Positions 1 through 8,939 of a stretch of DNA of 64,000 bases are shown here, one piece after another (within the stretch, counting starts at the first letter, position 1; every line of letters begins with the position of its first letter). The stretch is from Bacteroidales bacterium UBA5197. Lineage in GTDB: Bacteria > Bacteroidota > Bacteroidia > Bacteroidales > Lentimicrobiaceae. The stretch spans positions 1-64,000 of the forward strand of contig DHVX01000052.1 of assembly GCA_002412885.1 (NCBI GenBank), in the 5' to 3' direction. Made by a program: the position numbers and the translations under genes. Below the pieces are notes generated by a model. It made no database searches, was not told the origin of the DNA, and saw nothing but the letters and a program-made list of their open reading frames with translations.

Positions 1-655
1 TTTGGTTGATGTCATTTTTGCAGTACAAAACTTCATCAACTACATGGGTTTTTATCAGATTTGGAAGACTATTGGATTGTTCTATAACCTTTACCCTGCT
101 TGCAAATACTTCGGTGATCAGTTCTGAGTCAGAAATAATTGTGATAATTCTGTAGCCCCATTCTTTATGCAAAAACAACCTTTCAATAAAATCAACGCAA
201 TTCTGGTCAGCAATTACTATCACATTTCGTGTGTTCATTCCTTTATTCATAAGACTTTTGTGGTAGCTATACGAAAGGATAATCAATAGATTAAGAAGCA
301 CGAAATCAATGACAGAAAAAACAAGTAAAATTGTAAGATTGATTTTTTCAAGCTGGAGAATGATGATCAAGGCAGCAAGAATTCCGGTAGCCGCAATTAC
401 GAATAATCCGCTTTCAAGCATTATGATGATGAAATCTTTGGCCCGGTAGAATTTGGTCAGGTTGGTTTTGTTAATGCCGTAATACCAGATGGGTATCAAT
501 AGCAAAAGGACAGTTATGTACTGACTGTTGTATTCAACTTCTGCCCCTGAATACCAGCGCACAGAGAGGAATGCTCCAATAAAGGCCAACAGTGAAATCA
601 CTGTTATAATTATGCCAAAAATCTGGCTGCCAAAATCTTCGCGTTCGCGTATCAT
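1..655 (-). CDS. polyprenyl-phosphate sugar transferase, N-terminal part (runs off the window)
   Basis: The frame is open from an ATG at 655 to the window edge, giving 218 residues. It has four hydrophobic segments at roughly residues 13-32, 45-60, 74-101 and 106-130. A Rossmann-like soluble part follows (strand NVIVIAD near residue 144). This is the usual N-terminal layout of the membrane enzymes that move the first sugar phosphate onto undecaprenyl phosphate in capsule or exopolysaccharide synthesis. The catalytic bacterial sugar transferase domain should lie beyond position 1, so the enzyme type and its sugar cannot be confirmed. A short deletion of the catalytic domain is also possible. 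It sits at the downstream end of the minus-strand polysaccharide cluster, 323 bases from the next gene, so it may have its own promoter. Confidence 0.75.
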   Translation of the reverse strand, partial: MIREREDFGSQIFGIIITVISLLAFIGAFLSVRWYSGAEVEYNSQYITVLLLLIPIWYYGINKTNLTKFYRAKDFIIIMLESGLFVIAATGILAALIIILQLEKINLTILLVFSVIDFVLLNLLIILSYSYHKSLMNKGMNTRNVIVIADQNCVDFIERLFLHKEWGYRIITIISDSELITEVFASRVKVIEQSNSLPNLIKTHVVDEVLYCKNDINQ

Positions 656-978
656 TTAATAGTTAAGTTTATTATTTTCAACCCTTCCTTATCAATAAAA
701 AGGTGAGAAGTAATTCCTTAGTTCTAACAATGAATGTTGATATTTGTTCGCGAAATCAATTGAATAGACCCTTTATCAGTCAAGGTTTTGAGGAATTCGA
801 ATTAGTTGATGAATGAAAAGTTTTTTACTTCTTATATGGTTTCATCCTGAGGCGGTTTTCTTACCAGTCTTTTGGTTGTAATTTCTTGAATACAGGCTTG
901 TTATCGATATTTGCTATGTCAAAATTAATGAATCTTTTTTGTATATAGATGAATTTATTATTAATTATTTTTTAGTTT
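656..978. other. intergenic gap
   Basis: These 323 bases separate the partial sugar transferase from the PssE-like gene. They are AT-rich with stop codons in all frames. I see no convincing TAnnTTTG promoter, hairpin or coding remnant. The promoter of the sugar transferase would be expected here. Confidence 0.5.
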
Positions 979-1461
979 TCAGCTTTTGTCAATAAAGTTC
1001 TTAATTGTATTTATAAGACCTGTAGATGCTCCCGGGCCGATTTTGGCTGCCGGTTCAATCCTTTCTGCTGAATCGAGGGCTTTAAAGAGCTCTTCCTCTG
1101 AATAAACAGCCTGAACATAACCCAGTTTTTCGAAACTCTTTGCCGTCGCAAGTTGATGATCGTTGCGGTGTTCATGCATCGAAGCCAAACGCGGCATTAC
1201 AATAATGGGTTTGGAATGCCTCAGGGCAGAAATGATTGTTCCCATCCCGGCATGGCTTACAATTAAATCAGCTTCATTAAAATGCTGATCAAACAGCTCA
1301 GGAGATATAAAATCGGTAAACCCGATTGATTCAGGTTTGTATTCTGTTCTGGATATCTGTGCAAATATAGAATGTGTACTGTTGTTTCTTGCCCATAGGT
1401 CAATGGTTTTTACCATTCTGTCGAAGGGTTCCTGAGTGCCGACTACTACAAATATTTTCAT
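979..1461 (-). CDS. pssE: PssE/Alg13-like glycosyltransferase subunit (GT28 C-terminal type)
   Basis: The product has 160 residues, the size of the catalytic half of the two-part enzymes PssD/PssE, Cps14F/Cps14G and Alg14/Alg13. It begins MKIFVVVGTQEPFDRM, the GT28 C-domain start. Near residues 69-105 it has SHAGMGTIISALRHSKP followed by a HEHRNDHQ segment, which form the nucleotide-sugar pocket in this family. In known systems this half binds the UDP-sugar and the partner anchors it to the membrane and lipid acceptor. The partner PssD is encoded directly upstream, 83 bases away, which supports the pairing. The sugar transferred cannot be told from sequence. Confidence 0.85.
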   Translation of the reverse strand: MKIFVVVGTQEPFDRMVKTIDLWARNNSTHSIFAQISRTEYKPESIGFTDFISPELFDQHFNEADLIVSHAGMGTIISALRHSKPIIVMPRLASMHEHRNDHQLATAKSFEKLGYVQAVYSEEELFKALDSAERIEPAAKIGPGASTGLINTIKNFIDKS

Positions 1462-1544
1462 GATTCCAGGACTTGATTTAGCTGATTAATGATTATTTCT
1501 TTTGGCATCATCTTGTAAAATTCAATGCTGAGTTACTCAGAATT

Positions 1545-2003
1545 TCAGGAAATTACATTTCCTTTAAACAAAGTTGAATTGCTGGCAAGATGCTCCCATT
1601 GCGTCAGATGCAGATGCGCAAATGGTTTGACAATGCGACCGCTCATGCTGAGTTTTTCCACATTGGCGATGCTGTCGAGCCAAATGGTTCTGCTACCGCT
1701 AAATCTTCCCCACAAAATAGCAAAAAGCCCTGGTGCTGCACCCGTTGAAATTATTACATCGGGCTTCTCTCTCATTACTACTTTTCTCACTTCAAAAGCC
1801 ATCTTCAGAAGCTTTAACTTATTCCACCGGTTTGCATCTGTAACTTTATAGAATCGTGAATCCTGAACCAGCTTTTTGTACCCGTCATGGGTAGATAGAT
1901 AAGCCAGATCACAACCTTCAAATGCTGGTTTTAGTCGCATAAGTTGTATCCAGTGGCCTCCCCCTGATGCTACAGCCAGTATCTTTTTTGGTTTTCCGGT
2001 CAT
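1545..2003 (-). CDS. pssD: PssD/Alg14-like glycosyltransferase subunit
   Basis: The 152-residue protein starts with the Alg14-type glycine-rich loop AVASGGGHWIQLMRLKP at about residues 10-26. It ends with a segment containing WLDSIANVEKLS, typical of the PssD/Cps14F family. These proteins form a two-subunit glycosyltransferase with PssE, acting at the inner face of the cytoplasmic membrane on a lipid-linked sugar. Gene order PssD then PssE in the direction of transcription matches other polysaccharide clusters. The start lies 3 bases after the end of the CapA-like gene, so the two are probably co-transcribed. Confidence 0.85.
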   Translation of the reverse strand: MTGKPKKILAVASGGGHWIQLMRLKPAFEGCDLAYLSTHDGYKKLVQDSRFYKVTDANRWNKLKLLKMAFEVRKVVMREKPDVIISTGAAPGLFAILWGRFSGSRTIWLDSIANVEKLSMSGRIVKPFAHLHLTQWEHLASNSTLFKGNVIS

Positions 2004-2006
2004 AGG

Positions 2007-3005
2007 CTATTTCTTAAACATTCTTAATGTGAAAGTCTGTATAATGGGCCAGTTTAATTCGTAAAACTTAAGCAGAAGTTCAAGTTTCATTTTAATCCGC
2101 ATCATCATCGGCATTGTGCGGTGATAAGCTGATTTGCAGAATTTTTCAAGCTGTTCCGGCGAAACTGGTTTAAGCCCGGTTACCCTGAACTTACGCTGCT
2201 GACTGATAAACAACTCAGTTTTACCATCAGGTATTGAAATAGTGCTTACCAGTCCTTTTTGTGTCAGACCCGAGAAATTCTGGTCAAAAATAAAATTCCC
2301 ATGACTATAAATGACCGATGATTTGCCGATTTTTGAGTAAGGTTGTATTACGTGAGGATGATGTCCGATGATGTAATCAAATCCGTCAGCCGACAACTTC
2401 CCGGCCAGTTTTCTCTGCTTTTCATTTTCGAGCGTAAAGTACTCTTCACCCCAATGAATACTAATGATTCTGATTTCGTATTCGCTTTTTTTACTCAGTT
2501 GTAAATCTTCGATCAGATCGCTATAATTACTCTTGAAGTAAGAACCTGAAAAGTGATTGTCCTTTACAAGGCTGACCCCATAAATGCTTGATTTATAGCC
2601 GTTCTTTTCAATTTCAACCGGAAGATTATTTTTGCCGGCTACCAGTATTCCATTGGCCTCCAGAATTTTTATTGACTCCTTTGCAGATGCAGCACCATGT
2701 TGCCCGAAGTGATTGTTGGCCACACTTACAACTACCTGTGTTTTGATGCTTTTTAGCAATTCAAGCGATTGAACCGGTGCTACATAAACTGCCCTGTCAA
2801 TCTTCATTTTCTGAAGCAGGTTATCCTTTGCAAGACTTGCTTCGAAATTCATGAGAAGTATATCGGCTGCTGAAAGCTGTTCTCTTACATTTTCAGAAAT
2901 AAGCAAAGGATATTTCCCGTTAAAACCCGAAACGATTCCACGTTTATAATGGTGGACATTTTCACCCAGCATCACATCTCCCGTGCAAATGAGTTTAAAC
3001 GACAT
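2007..3005 (-). CDS. CapA-type poly-gamma-glutamate synthesis family protein (metallophosphatase fold)
   Basis: This 332-residue protein has the PGA_cap layout: CTGDVMLGENV at residues 7-17, an SVANNHFGQHG block, SIHWGEEY, IGHHPHVIQPYSK and YSHGNFIFDQ. The Asp, Asn and His residues of these blocks are the metal ligands of calcineurin-like phosphatases. CapA is needed for poly-gamma-glutamate capsule export or anchoring in Bacillus, but the domain is also common in other polysaccharide loci where its reaction is not settled. There is no clear signal peptide. Its start overlaps the end of the CapK-like gene by 11 bases, so the two are translationally coupled. Confidence 0.85.
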   Translation of the reverse strand: MSFKLICTGDVMLGENVHHYKRGIVSGFNGKYPLLISENVREQLSAADILLMNFEASLAKDNLLQKMKIDRAVYVAPVQSLELLKSIKTQVVVSVANNHFGQHGAASAKESIKILEANGILVAGKNNLPVEIEKNGYKSSIYGVSLVKDNHFSGSYFKSNYSDLIEDLQLSKKSEYEIRIISIHWGEEYFTLENEKQRKLAGKLSADGFDYIIGHHPHVIQPYSKIGKSSVIYSHGNFIFDQNFSGLTQKGLVSTISIPDGKTELFISQQRKFRVTGLKPVSPEQLEKFCKSAYHRTMPMMMRIKMKLELLLKFYELNWPIIQTFTLRMFKK

Positions 3006-4287
3006 GGCTTTCGATGAGTTTGAATTTCAGGTTGGTTGGATTAAGTTCGGGAAGTTTACTGGTTTTGATTTTTAACTCAGGCCATTCCTTATTGATGAAA
3101 GTATCTATTTCAGATGAAATCCGGCTGAATTGTGTCTCATCCAATAGGTGGATCATAATTTCAAGCGAAAAATCTTCGTGCTGAATGATCCGGTAACCGT
3201 CAATTTGTTCATAACGGTAAAAAATGTTATTAAAATAGGAGCCATGTATCACATTGCCCGATGGAAGTTTAATAAGATCACGCGTTCTGCCTTTAAGTTC
3301 GGTAACTTTTGGCCATGTCAGGCCGCATTTGCATGGTTCCTTTTTTATTAAACCCAGATCACCAACTTTATACTTAATAAATGGGAATGTATAACTGCTC
3401 AGGTTGGTTAACAGTATTTCGCACATTCCATGCTCGTTCCAGTGGTTCTCAGCATGACAGTTAAGCATGTTTATGTGATATCCGTCGTGTTCGGTGCATT
3501 CGCAGGTTTGTATTCCACCATCATTGGCTCCATACATATCAAAAACCGGTTTTCCGAAAGCAGTTTCTATGCTTTTTCTTACCTGAGGGGTTAGCTGCTC
3601 TGAGGTTGTAAAAATTGCATTCAGATTCTTGAAGGCTTTAAGCAGATCAGGTCTTACTTTGATGATATTCTGTATCGAACTCGGATAACCGTACAAAAGT
3701 CTGGCTTTTCTTATCCGAGAGGTTGATATCTTCATGTCCTGACTTATCACATCGCCTTTAATAAAATAATTATTCTGGAGCAGGTGATAAACAGATTCAC
3801 TAGCCTGACGGTTGGCTGTTCTCAGCGAATTTCCGGCTATAGTCACAAATGGATCGCCGGGTTGATAACCTCCGAAACGATTCCAAAAGAAATATATATG
3901 CGCCCAAAACCACGAAAGATGCTCTTTGTCAACGTAATAGTAAAACGGAGCACCTGTACTGCCTCCGGTTTTTTTCTTCTGATCAGGCCGGTTTTTGTCG
4001 GATTTGTAAAATATGTCGTAGTTTTTGTTGATGATTTGTTTGTCAATTACCGGCAGGTTGTTCAGCACAACAAAGGGGTATTTGTTGATCTCCTCATCAG
4101 TAAACCGCTCAAGCAAAGTCTGGTAATATTTACTGTTGGCTTTGAGATACGTAAGAAGACCAATGAGATTGCCGTTTCTCATTAAAATTGCTTCATCCGG
4201 ATGGTTCGCCAGATGTTTAAGGTTTTTGTAGCATCCCAGAATGTCAGTTCCCCTTATCAGGTCGATTAGTTTAATTCCTGCTTTCAT
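2995..4287 (-). CDS. CapK/PaaK-like adenylate-forming enzyme
   Basis: The 430-residue protein belongs to the phenylacetate-CoA ligase-like family (CapK). It shows a phosphate-binding loop KKTGGSTGAPFYYYVD near residues 104-119, a TSEQLTP segment, MYGANDGG, and KYKVGDLG followed by GRTRDLIKLPSG. Two Cys pairs (CECTEHDGYH, CKCGLTW) may hold a zinc ion. Relatives in capsule loci are thought to activate a carboxylic acid as an acyl-adenylate or thioester to decorate a polysaccharide, but no substrate is known here. It lies between a glycosyltransferase and the overlapping CapA-like gene. Confidence 0.85.
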   Translation of the reverse strand: MKAGIKLIDLIRGTDILGCYKNLKHLANHPDEAILMRNGNLIGLLTYLKANSKYYQTLLERFTDEEINKYPFVVLNNLPVIDKQIINKNYDIFYKSDKNRPDQKKKTGGSTGAPFYYYVDKEHLSWFWAHIYFFWNRFGGYQPGDPFVTIAGNSLRTANRQASESVYHLLQNNYFIKGDVISQDMKISTSRIRKARLLYGYPSSIQNIIKVRPDLLKAFKNLNAIFTTSEQLTPQVRKSIETAFGKPVFDMYGANDGGIQTCECTEHDGYHINMLNCHAENHWNEHGMCEILLTNLSSYTFPFIKYKVGDLGLIKKEPCKCGLTWPKVTELKGRTRDLIKLPSGNVIHGSYFNNIFYRYEQIDGYRIIQHEDFSLEIMIHLLDETQFSRISSEIDTFINKEWPELKIKTSKLPELNPTNLKFKLIESHVV

Positions 4288-4317
4288 AAGTACCCCGATC
4301 TTTTGTCGAAATTATGA

Positions 4318-5478
4318 TTAATTCCCGATAATTCCTGAAATGTACTCAAATTTACTGTTCCATGTGTGCTCTGCTGCTGCATTTTCGCGCTGTTCTTTCA
4401 GCGAAGAATTGTCTTCGGAAAGTGCGAGTCTGCTTTGCGTCAGAAACTCTTCAGGTGTTTCGGCAAAATAAACCAGGTTCCCGAACATTTGTTCCACCAC
4501 CGGAATACGGCAACTGATTATTGGCTTGCCCATTGCCAGATATTCCATTGTTTTTACCGGAAATGAATTTCTGATCCAGTCTGCCATAATCCAGTTGAGC
4601 AGACAAATATCAAATCCATTGGCATATGATGGCAGGTCTTTAAAGGAAACAGGTCCCAGAAAAAAAACATTGTCAATGCCTTCGAGCATTGAATAATCGC
4701 CAAGTACTTTGCCGATGATTACAACCGAAAAACCATTCTTTGCAAGAATGCTGAAGACTTCTTTGTCGTTGGCGTCGGACAAGGTTCCAAAATATCCGGC
4801 AACGGGTAGCCCTTTACTTTTGATCTCCATTATCCGGGGATTTAGTTTAGTATATTTGGTAAAATGCACATAATCAACACCATGGGTGAGGAGGTTTACT
4901 TTTCGCCCTGAGAGGATTTCCAGTTTATTCTGGATATTTGGCGAACTGGCAAAAAGATGATCAACATTGTTGCTTAAGTGGATTTCCTTCTTTTTCAGGT
5001 CAGCAAGTAATGCTTTGTTTGGAGTTCTGAAATCAGAAATCAGATCAGCAGCCTGATATACCCTGGTCTTGAATTTTTTATTCAATACAGGAGATAATGT
5101 AAAACTGCCTGATATCCACAGTATTGACTCTTTGAAGTTTATGCTAAGCAACGAAGCAACCAATGCCAGTTGAAATCTCATCAGCGAAGCATTTACCTTA
5201 TCCCAGAAAGGTGAAAAAGCAGGAATATAAAACGGGACCAGCACATAAAACCCTTTTTCTACCTTTTTAAATATTTTGAGATGAGTTTTAAGCTTGTTCA
5301 CAATCTTCTTGTGCATCGACTTTTTATTGTCGGAGTTTACCGATGGCGATTTAAACGCAACCGGATTCACCCACAAAACATTATTGCCGTGCTTCTGAAA
5401 TTGAAAAATAATTTGCCGGGTGCTGGTTACTGAAGGTCTGAACCAGTCGGGACCACTGCAAATAATCCATTTATTCAT
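4318..5478 (-). CDS. glycosyltransferase (GT-B fold, family 1/4 type)
   Basis: The product of 386 residues begins MNKWIICSGPDWFRPS and has a two-lobed GT-B pattern. The N-terminal acceptor half ends near residue 200. The C-terminal donor half carries GYFGTLSDANDK, FFLGPVSFKDLPSYANGFD and VKTMEYLAMGKPIISC, the last being the nucleotide-sugar-binding region. It probably adds one sugar to the lipid-linked repeat unit on the cytoplasmic face of the membrane. Donor and linkage cannot be predicted. It sits 23 bases from the asparagine-synthetase-like gene upstream and 30 bases from the CapK-like gene downstream, within one operon. Confidence 0.85.
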   Translation of the reverse strand: MNKWIICSGPDWFRPSVTSTRQIIFQFQKHGNNVLWVNPVAFKSPSVNSDNKKSMHKKIVNKLKTHLKIFKKVEKGFYVLVPFYIPAFSPFWDKVNASLMRFQLALVASLLSINFKESILWISGSFTLSPVLNKKFKTRVYQAADLISDFRTPNKALLADLKKKEIHLSNNVDHLFASSPNIQNKLEILSGRKVNLLTHGVDYVHFTKYTKLNPRIMEIKSKGLPVAGYFGTLSDANDKEVFSILAKNGFSVVIIGKVLGDYSMLEGIDNVFFLGPVSFKDLPSYANGFDICLLNWIMADWIRNSFPVKTMEYLAMGKPIISCRIPVVEQMFGNLVYFAETPEEFLTQSRLALSEDNSSLKEQRENAAAEHTWNSKFEYISGIIGN

Positions 5479-5501
5479 GCTTTTGTCTGTTTTCCGGTTT
5501 A

Positions 5502-7352
5502 TTATACTGATGGTAGTTCACTGGAGATAATCACCGGTTTTTTGCAAAGCGGGAGAATATCTTCTTGAAAAACCAGATGCAGATAATCATCTGCATTGTA
5601 CATTCTGGTAAGCAAACGGATGTGTCCGACTTTAACCGGAATGTTGTTTTCAAAAACCTTTTTGAAATAATCTGAGCGCGGTGTGAACTTATCCTCCGCA
5701 ACATAGGGATTATACTTTTTACTCTGCCATTTCAGAAAACGATTATTCAACAGGTTGTTGAGCCGGATTACAGCCATCAGTGCCGGTCTGATTTTGCTTT
5801 CAAGACTCAGCGAAATGGGGAATGCAGTAGTTTGTATTGAACTGCTTTTTTTCTCAAGTGCTGTGATTACTGTGTGTGCTTTCTGCGATTTGAGCAAAGA
5901 TTCAGGCAATGAATGATATGCCATTGCAACCTCTTTGTCGGTGTAAGGCGTTACAGGTGTAACATAATGTGAAGCCCTCATCAGAATTGGAAGTGCATTT
6001 CTGAACGAACGATGATCAACATCATGATATACCTCATTGTCGAAAAGTATCTGAGCTTCAGGGTAATCCTTAAAAAGATCGAAGTAAGATTTCTTAATGT
6101 CATACTTGCTGTAATAAGGCAATGATTCCTTGAATATTTCTTCGGTAACGCCTTTACACACCATTTTGAAAAATCCTTCAGCAAGATCCATTTTTGTTTT
6201 AATACCTGTCACACGAAATGATGGCATTTTGCCCGAGCTGATGTCGCCAAAAATGCCCATCAGGGCGGTGTTTGTGTATTTCTGAGCTACACTGCCAAGG
6301 GCGAACCACGATAGAGTAGGGGTGGTGCTCATGGCGGATAGAAACGCCAGATTTTTATCAACGCTGTAATTTTCAAGCACATGAAGGTCTTTGTCGAGCA
6401 ATGCAGCAATCTCTTTTACGTAGGGATAATCAAATACTCCCGTACCATCTTTAAAAACAAAAGGCAGGTAAGGAATTTTATTATTTTCCAGAAACGGGAG
6501 AAAAAGCCGGCAATCTTTGCCTTTGGAAAGATATATCCCGACTGTTTCGTTGTAATATTCATCAAAGTCTTTGAAGTATTTATTGATCGTTTCCGTCAGA
6601 TCTTTAATGTATTGTTTGTCGCTTTTGGTTCTTTTGCGATTTACTTTCTGATAGAATTTCTGATAAGATGTTGATTTGTTTGATCTTATGTAGATATCAG
6701 AAGGTAAAATAAGAGAGATTTCAGCAAATTCAGTGCCCCGGTAAACCGGATATTCTATCTGCAGAATCTGCGAAATTGATTCTTCATCCACGCTAACTTT
6801 CAAATGTGGATTTGTTGCCAAAGCAAAAACATTGTTTGAAACAGCAAAATTATCGCTGCTATTATATACAAAAACTCTGTTTGCCCCGTATTGATCTATG
6901 ATTAGGATGAGTTTATCCTCGCTGGCAAGGTATACGAATCCGGAATATCTGCCATTCAGTTCTTTTAATGCATCGAGGTTGTTTTTGCGGGCATTTTCCA
7001 ATACTTCAGATGCAAGAAACTCGGTAATGATTTTGCCTTCTGCTTTGCACTTTCTCAGTAAATCGAAATCGGAGAAAGTACCTTCAATGAATGCAACATC
7101 CTCCCCATTACGTTTAAAGCTAATGCAATCCAGTTTGTTCGATTGGTCGGGGGTAAGAAGTGCAAACCGGTATTTTCCAAATTCAAAAAGGTGGGCATTT
7201 TGTCCGAAACCTCCGAAAAATCTGCGGATTCCTTCATGCAGGATATTGATGCTTTTGCCCGGATTGCCGGCATCGGCTTCCACAAGTAAGTATCCCGGAA
7301 TTCGGGACTCCATTTCCGGACTAAGATCTATTTCGTGTTTGTATTCAGTCAT
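5502..7352 (-). CDS. asparagine-synthetase-like protein with altered active sites
   Basis: This 616-residue protein has the two-domain plan of AsnB: an N-terminal glutaminase-like half (LNGRYSGFVYLA, DQYGANRVFVY at about 132-163) and a C-terminal synthetase-like half. Residue 2 is Thr, so the N-terminal Cys nucleophile of true glutaminases is missing. The pyrophosphate loop, normally SGGxDS, reads LSKGKDCR at 275-282. AsnB homologues in polysaccharide clusters are thought to amidate sugar acids or amino-acid substituents. With these changes it may use free ammonia, another reaction, or be non-catalytic. It is 11 bases from the deacetylase gene upstream. The family is clear but the function is open. 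Confidence 0.75.
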   Translation of the reverse strand: MTEYKHEIDLSPEMESRIPGYLLVEADAGNPGKSINILHEGIRRFFGGFGQNAHLFEFGKYRFALLTPDQSNKLDCISFKRNGEDVAFIEGTFSDFDLLRKCKAEGKIITEFLASEVLENARKNNLDALKELNGRYSGFVYLASEDKLILIIDQYGANRVFVYNSSDNFAVSNNVFALATNPHLKVSVDEESISQILQIEYPVYRGTEFAEISLILPSDIYIRSNKSTSYQKFYQKVNRKRTKSDKQYIKDLTETINKYFKDFDEYYNETVGIYLSKGKDCRLFLPFLENNKIPYLPFVFKDGTGVFDYPYVKEIAALLDKDLHVLENYSVDKNLAFLSAMSTTPTLSWFALGSVAQKYTNTALMGIFGDISSGKMPSFRVTGIKTKMDLAEGFFKMVCKGVTEEIFKESLPYYSKYDIKKSYFDLFKDYPEAQILFDNEVYHDVDHRSFRNALPILMRASHYVTPVTPYTDKEVAMAYHSLPESLLKSQKAHTVITALEKKSSSIQTTAFPISLSLESKIRPALMAVIRLNNLLNNRFLKWQSKKYNPYVAEDKFTPRSDYFKKVFENNIPVKVGHIRLLTRMYNADDYLHLVFQEDILPLCKKPVIISSELPSV

Positions 7353-7363
7353 TGTGTGTAGTT

Positions 7364-8149
7364 TTAAGCGGTTATGTCTTTGAATGTTGAAAAGCGGTAT
7401 CCTTTTTCTTTTAATTGAAGAATAAGCTTTTCTGTAAGTTCAAGATGATCGCCATGGAAGCGATGGTGAAAAAGGACGCCGATAACATCCGTGTATTTTG
7501 CAGCTAGCAACACCTGCTCCATAATTTCGTCGAGGCTGAAATGGTCAGCAGATGATTCGCCTGTATATTTTTTTATGAGATTTGCCGAAACTGAAATTTC
7601 CCTGAATTTGTATCCTTTGCGGAAATCAGGATGAAAGTTGATTTTTTTACCAAGTATCAGATCTTTACCCAACAGCTTACCTGTATTGTTTTTTAGTCTG
7701 GCTTTGAAATCAAACTTTATTTTTGATGAAATGATTTTATAATCAAGTGCATCAACGGCTTTCAGTGTTTCCTCATTAAAAGTCCCGTAAGGAAATGTGA
7801 ACACCGGATTCCAGAGTTCTCCGAAAACCTGGCTCATCAATTCTTTCCCTTTTTTTATATCGTTAAACTGATCTTCATAACCCCGGTTTCCGCCAAATTC
7901 AAATTTCTGATGCGGGTTGCTCCGGTTGTGGTTAAATCCATGCTGAATAATTTCAATAATATCAGGGTGCTGCTTCTTTTTGGCAATCAGCCATTCAGCA
8001 ACTTCAGGGCTCAGGTTAGCCGGTTCAACTGCGTGTGAAATGGGCACCTGATGTTTGATGCACAATTCAGTCAGACTTATCAGCGAGGCATCAAGTACAT
8101 CCCTGACATCATCGTTTCGGAAGAAAATTAAGATTTGATTATTATGCAT
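7364..8149 (-). CDS. polysaccharide deacetylase family protein (NodB-like)
   Basis: The 261-residue protein carries FFRNDDVRD (Asp13, Asp14) and the HGFNH motif (His70, His74). These match motifs 1 and 2 of carbohydrate esterase family 4 deacetylases, where Asp and the two His bind the catalytic metal. FTFPYGTFNEET is motif 3, and a late FHHRFH block could supply the last His. It would remove N- or O-acetyl groups from the polysaccharide or a precursor. No signal peptide is visible, so it may act in the cytoplasm. The ATG at 8149 is preferred over a TTG one codon upstream. It ends 11 bases before the asparagine-synthetase-like gene. Confidence 0.82.
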   Translation of the reverse strand: MHNNQILIFFRNDDVRDVLDASLISLTELCIKHQVPISHAVEPANLSPEVAEWLIAKKKQHPDIIEIIQHGFNHNRSNPHQKFEFGGNRGYEDQFNDIKKGKELMSQVFGELWNPVFTFPYGTFNEETLKAVDALDYKIISSKIKFDFKARLKNNTGKLLGKDLILGKKINFHPDFRKGYKFREISVSANLIKKYTGESSADHFSLDEIMEQVLLAAKYTDVIGVLFHHRFHGDHLELTEKLILQLKEKGYRFSTFKDITA

Positions 8150-8176
8150 CAATAAAAATGTTTAATAATTATAATT

Positions 8177-8935
8177 TTACAATTTTAATGCAAACTCTTC
8201 ACGCAATTTCTTCCCTGGTTTAAAGCCTGGAATAAACCTGCGGTATAATTGTCTGAATCTCCCAATGCGCTGTCCTAATACAAAATTCATATTTTCGCCA
8301 GTGTTTAGTACATATATTGCTGCTCTGAAAGGAATAGCATCCAATTGAGGTTGTTTTCGATCATTAAGAATGGATATCCATTCATTGTGACCAAAGTCGA
8401 AAAGATATTCGTCCTTCCTGACATAATTTGTAAATTCTTTATTAACAAGTCCATCAAGATTGCTAATATTCAAAATGGCACTTGTGCCGCAAATATTTAT
8501 GAAATTGGGGGCTACCCTGATGGAATCTTCAATAGCATTGTATTCATAGCCAGTTTTAAAAAACCAGCCTGTAGGATGGTTTCTGCCATTAACCCATCCA
8601 GCTAATCGATTACTTATGTAATCGTCGGCATCAACAAACATGACATACGATGCCCCATGTTGCTGTGCCCTATGAATTAGCATGCGTTTTTTGTAATACT
8701 TGTCTGTAATATGCTGACTAGTTTGAGTTGGGGAAGGAAAATCTGCTGTAAGAAATTCCAACCTCTCGTCATATGCCTGATCAAGTTTTGGCTTTTCATG
8801 ACATGCAACAATAACTCTGAAATTATCGTCTATTTGATTAAAAACAGATCGGAGCGTGTTATTAAACAGATTTTCAACAACCTCCCAGTTGTTGGAAGTT
8901 TTTTTTGATCGTAATGGAATTAGAAAGTAAATCAT
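8177..8935 (-). CDS. glycosyltransferase family 2 protein
   Basis: The product of about 252 residues starts MIYFLIPLRSKKTSN, which fits a GT2 beta-strand start. VMFVDADDY, the metal-binding DxD region, lies near residue 108. The reading frame is open further upstream to 9028, but the preceding gene ends at 8940, so the ATG at 8935 (4 bases after that stop) is the natural start. It should be a cytoplasmic GT-A enzyme adding one sugar to the repeat unit. The C-terminal half has few recognisable motifs, and sugar specificity is unknown. Confidence 0.8.
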   Translation of the reverse strand: MIYFLIPLRSKKTSNNWEVVENLFNNTLRSVFNQIDDNFRVIVACHEKPKLDQAYDERLEFLTADFPSPTQTSQHITDKYYKKRMLIHRAQQHGASYVMFVDADDYISNRLAGWVNGRNHPTGWFFKTGYEYNAIEDSIRVAPNFINICGTSAILNISNLDGLVNKEFTNYVRKDEYLFDFGHNEWISILNDRKQPQLDAIPFRAAIYVLNTGENMNFVLGQRIGRFRQLYRRFIPGFKPGKKLREEFALKL

Positions 8936-8939
8936 AAAA

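Noticed and set aside
1525..1851. 108-codon plus-strand frame
   Set aside because: It lies antisense inside the PssD-like gene and has no recognisable motif; a shadow frame.
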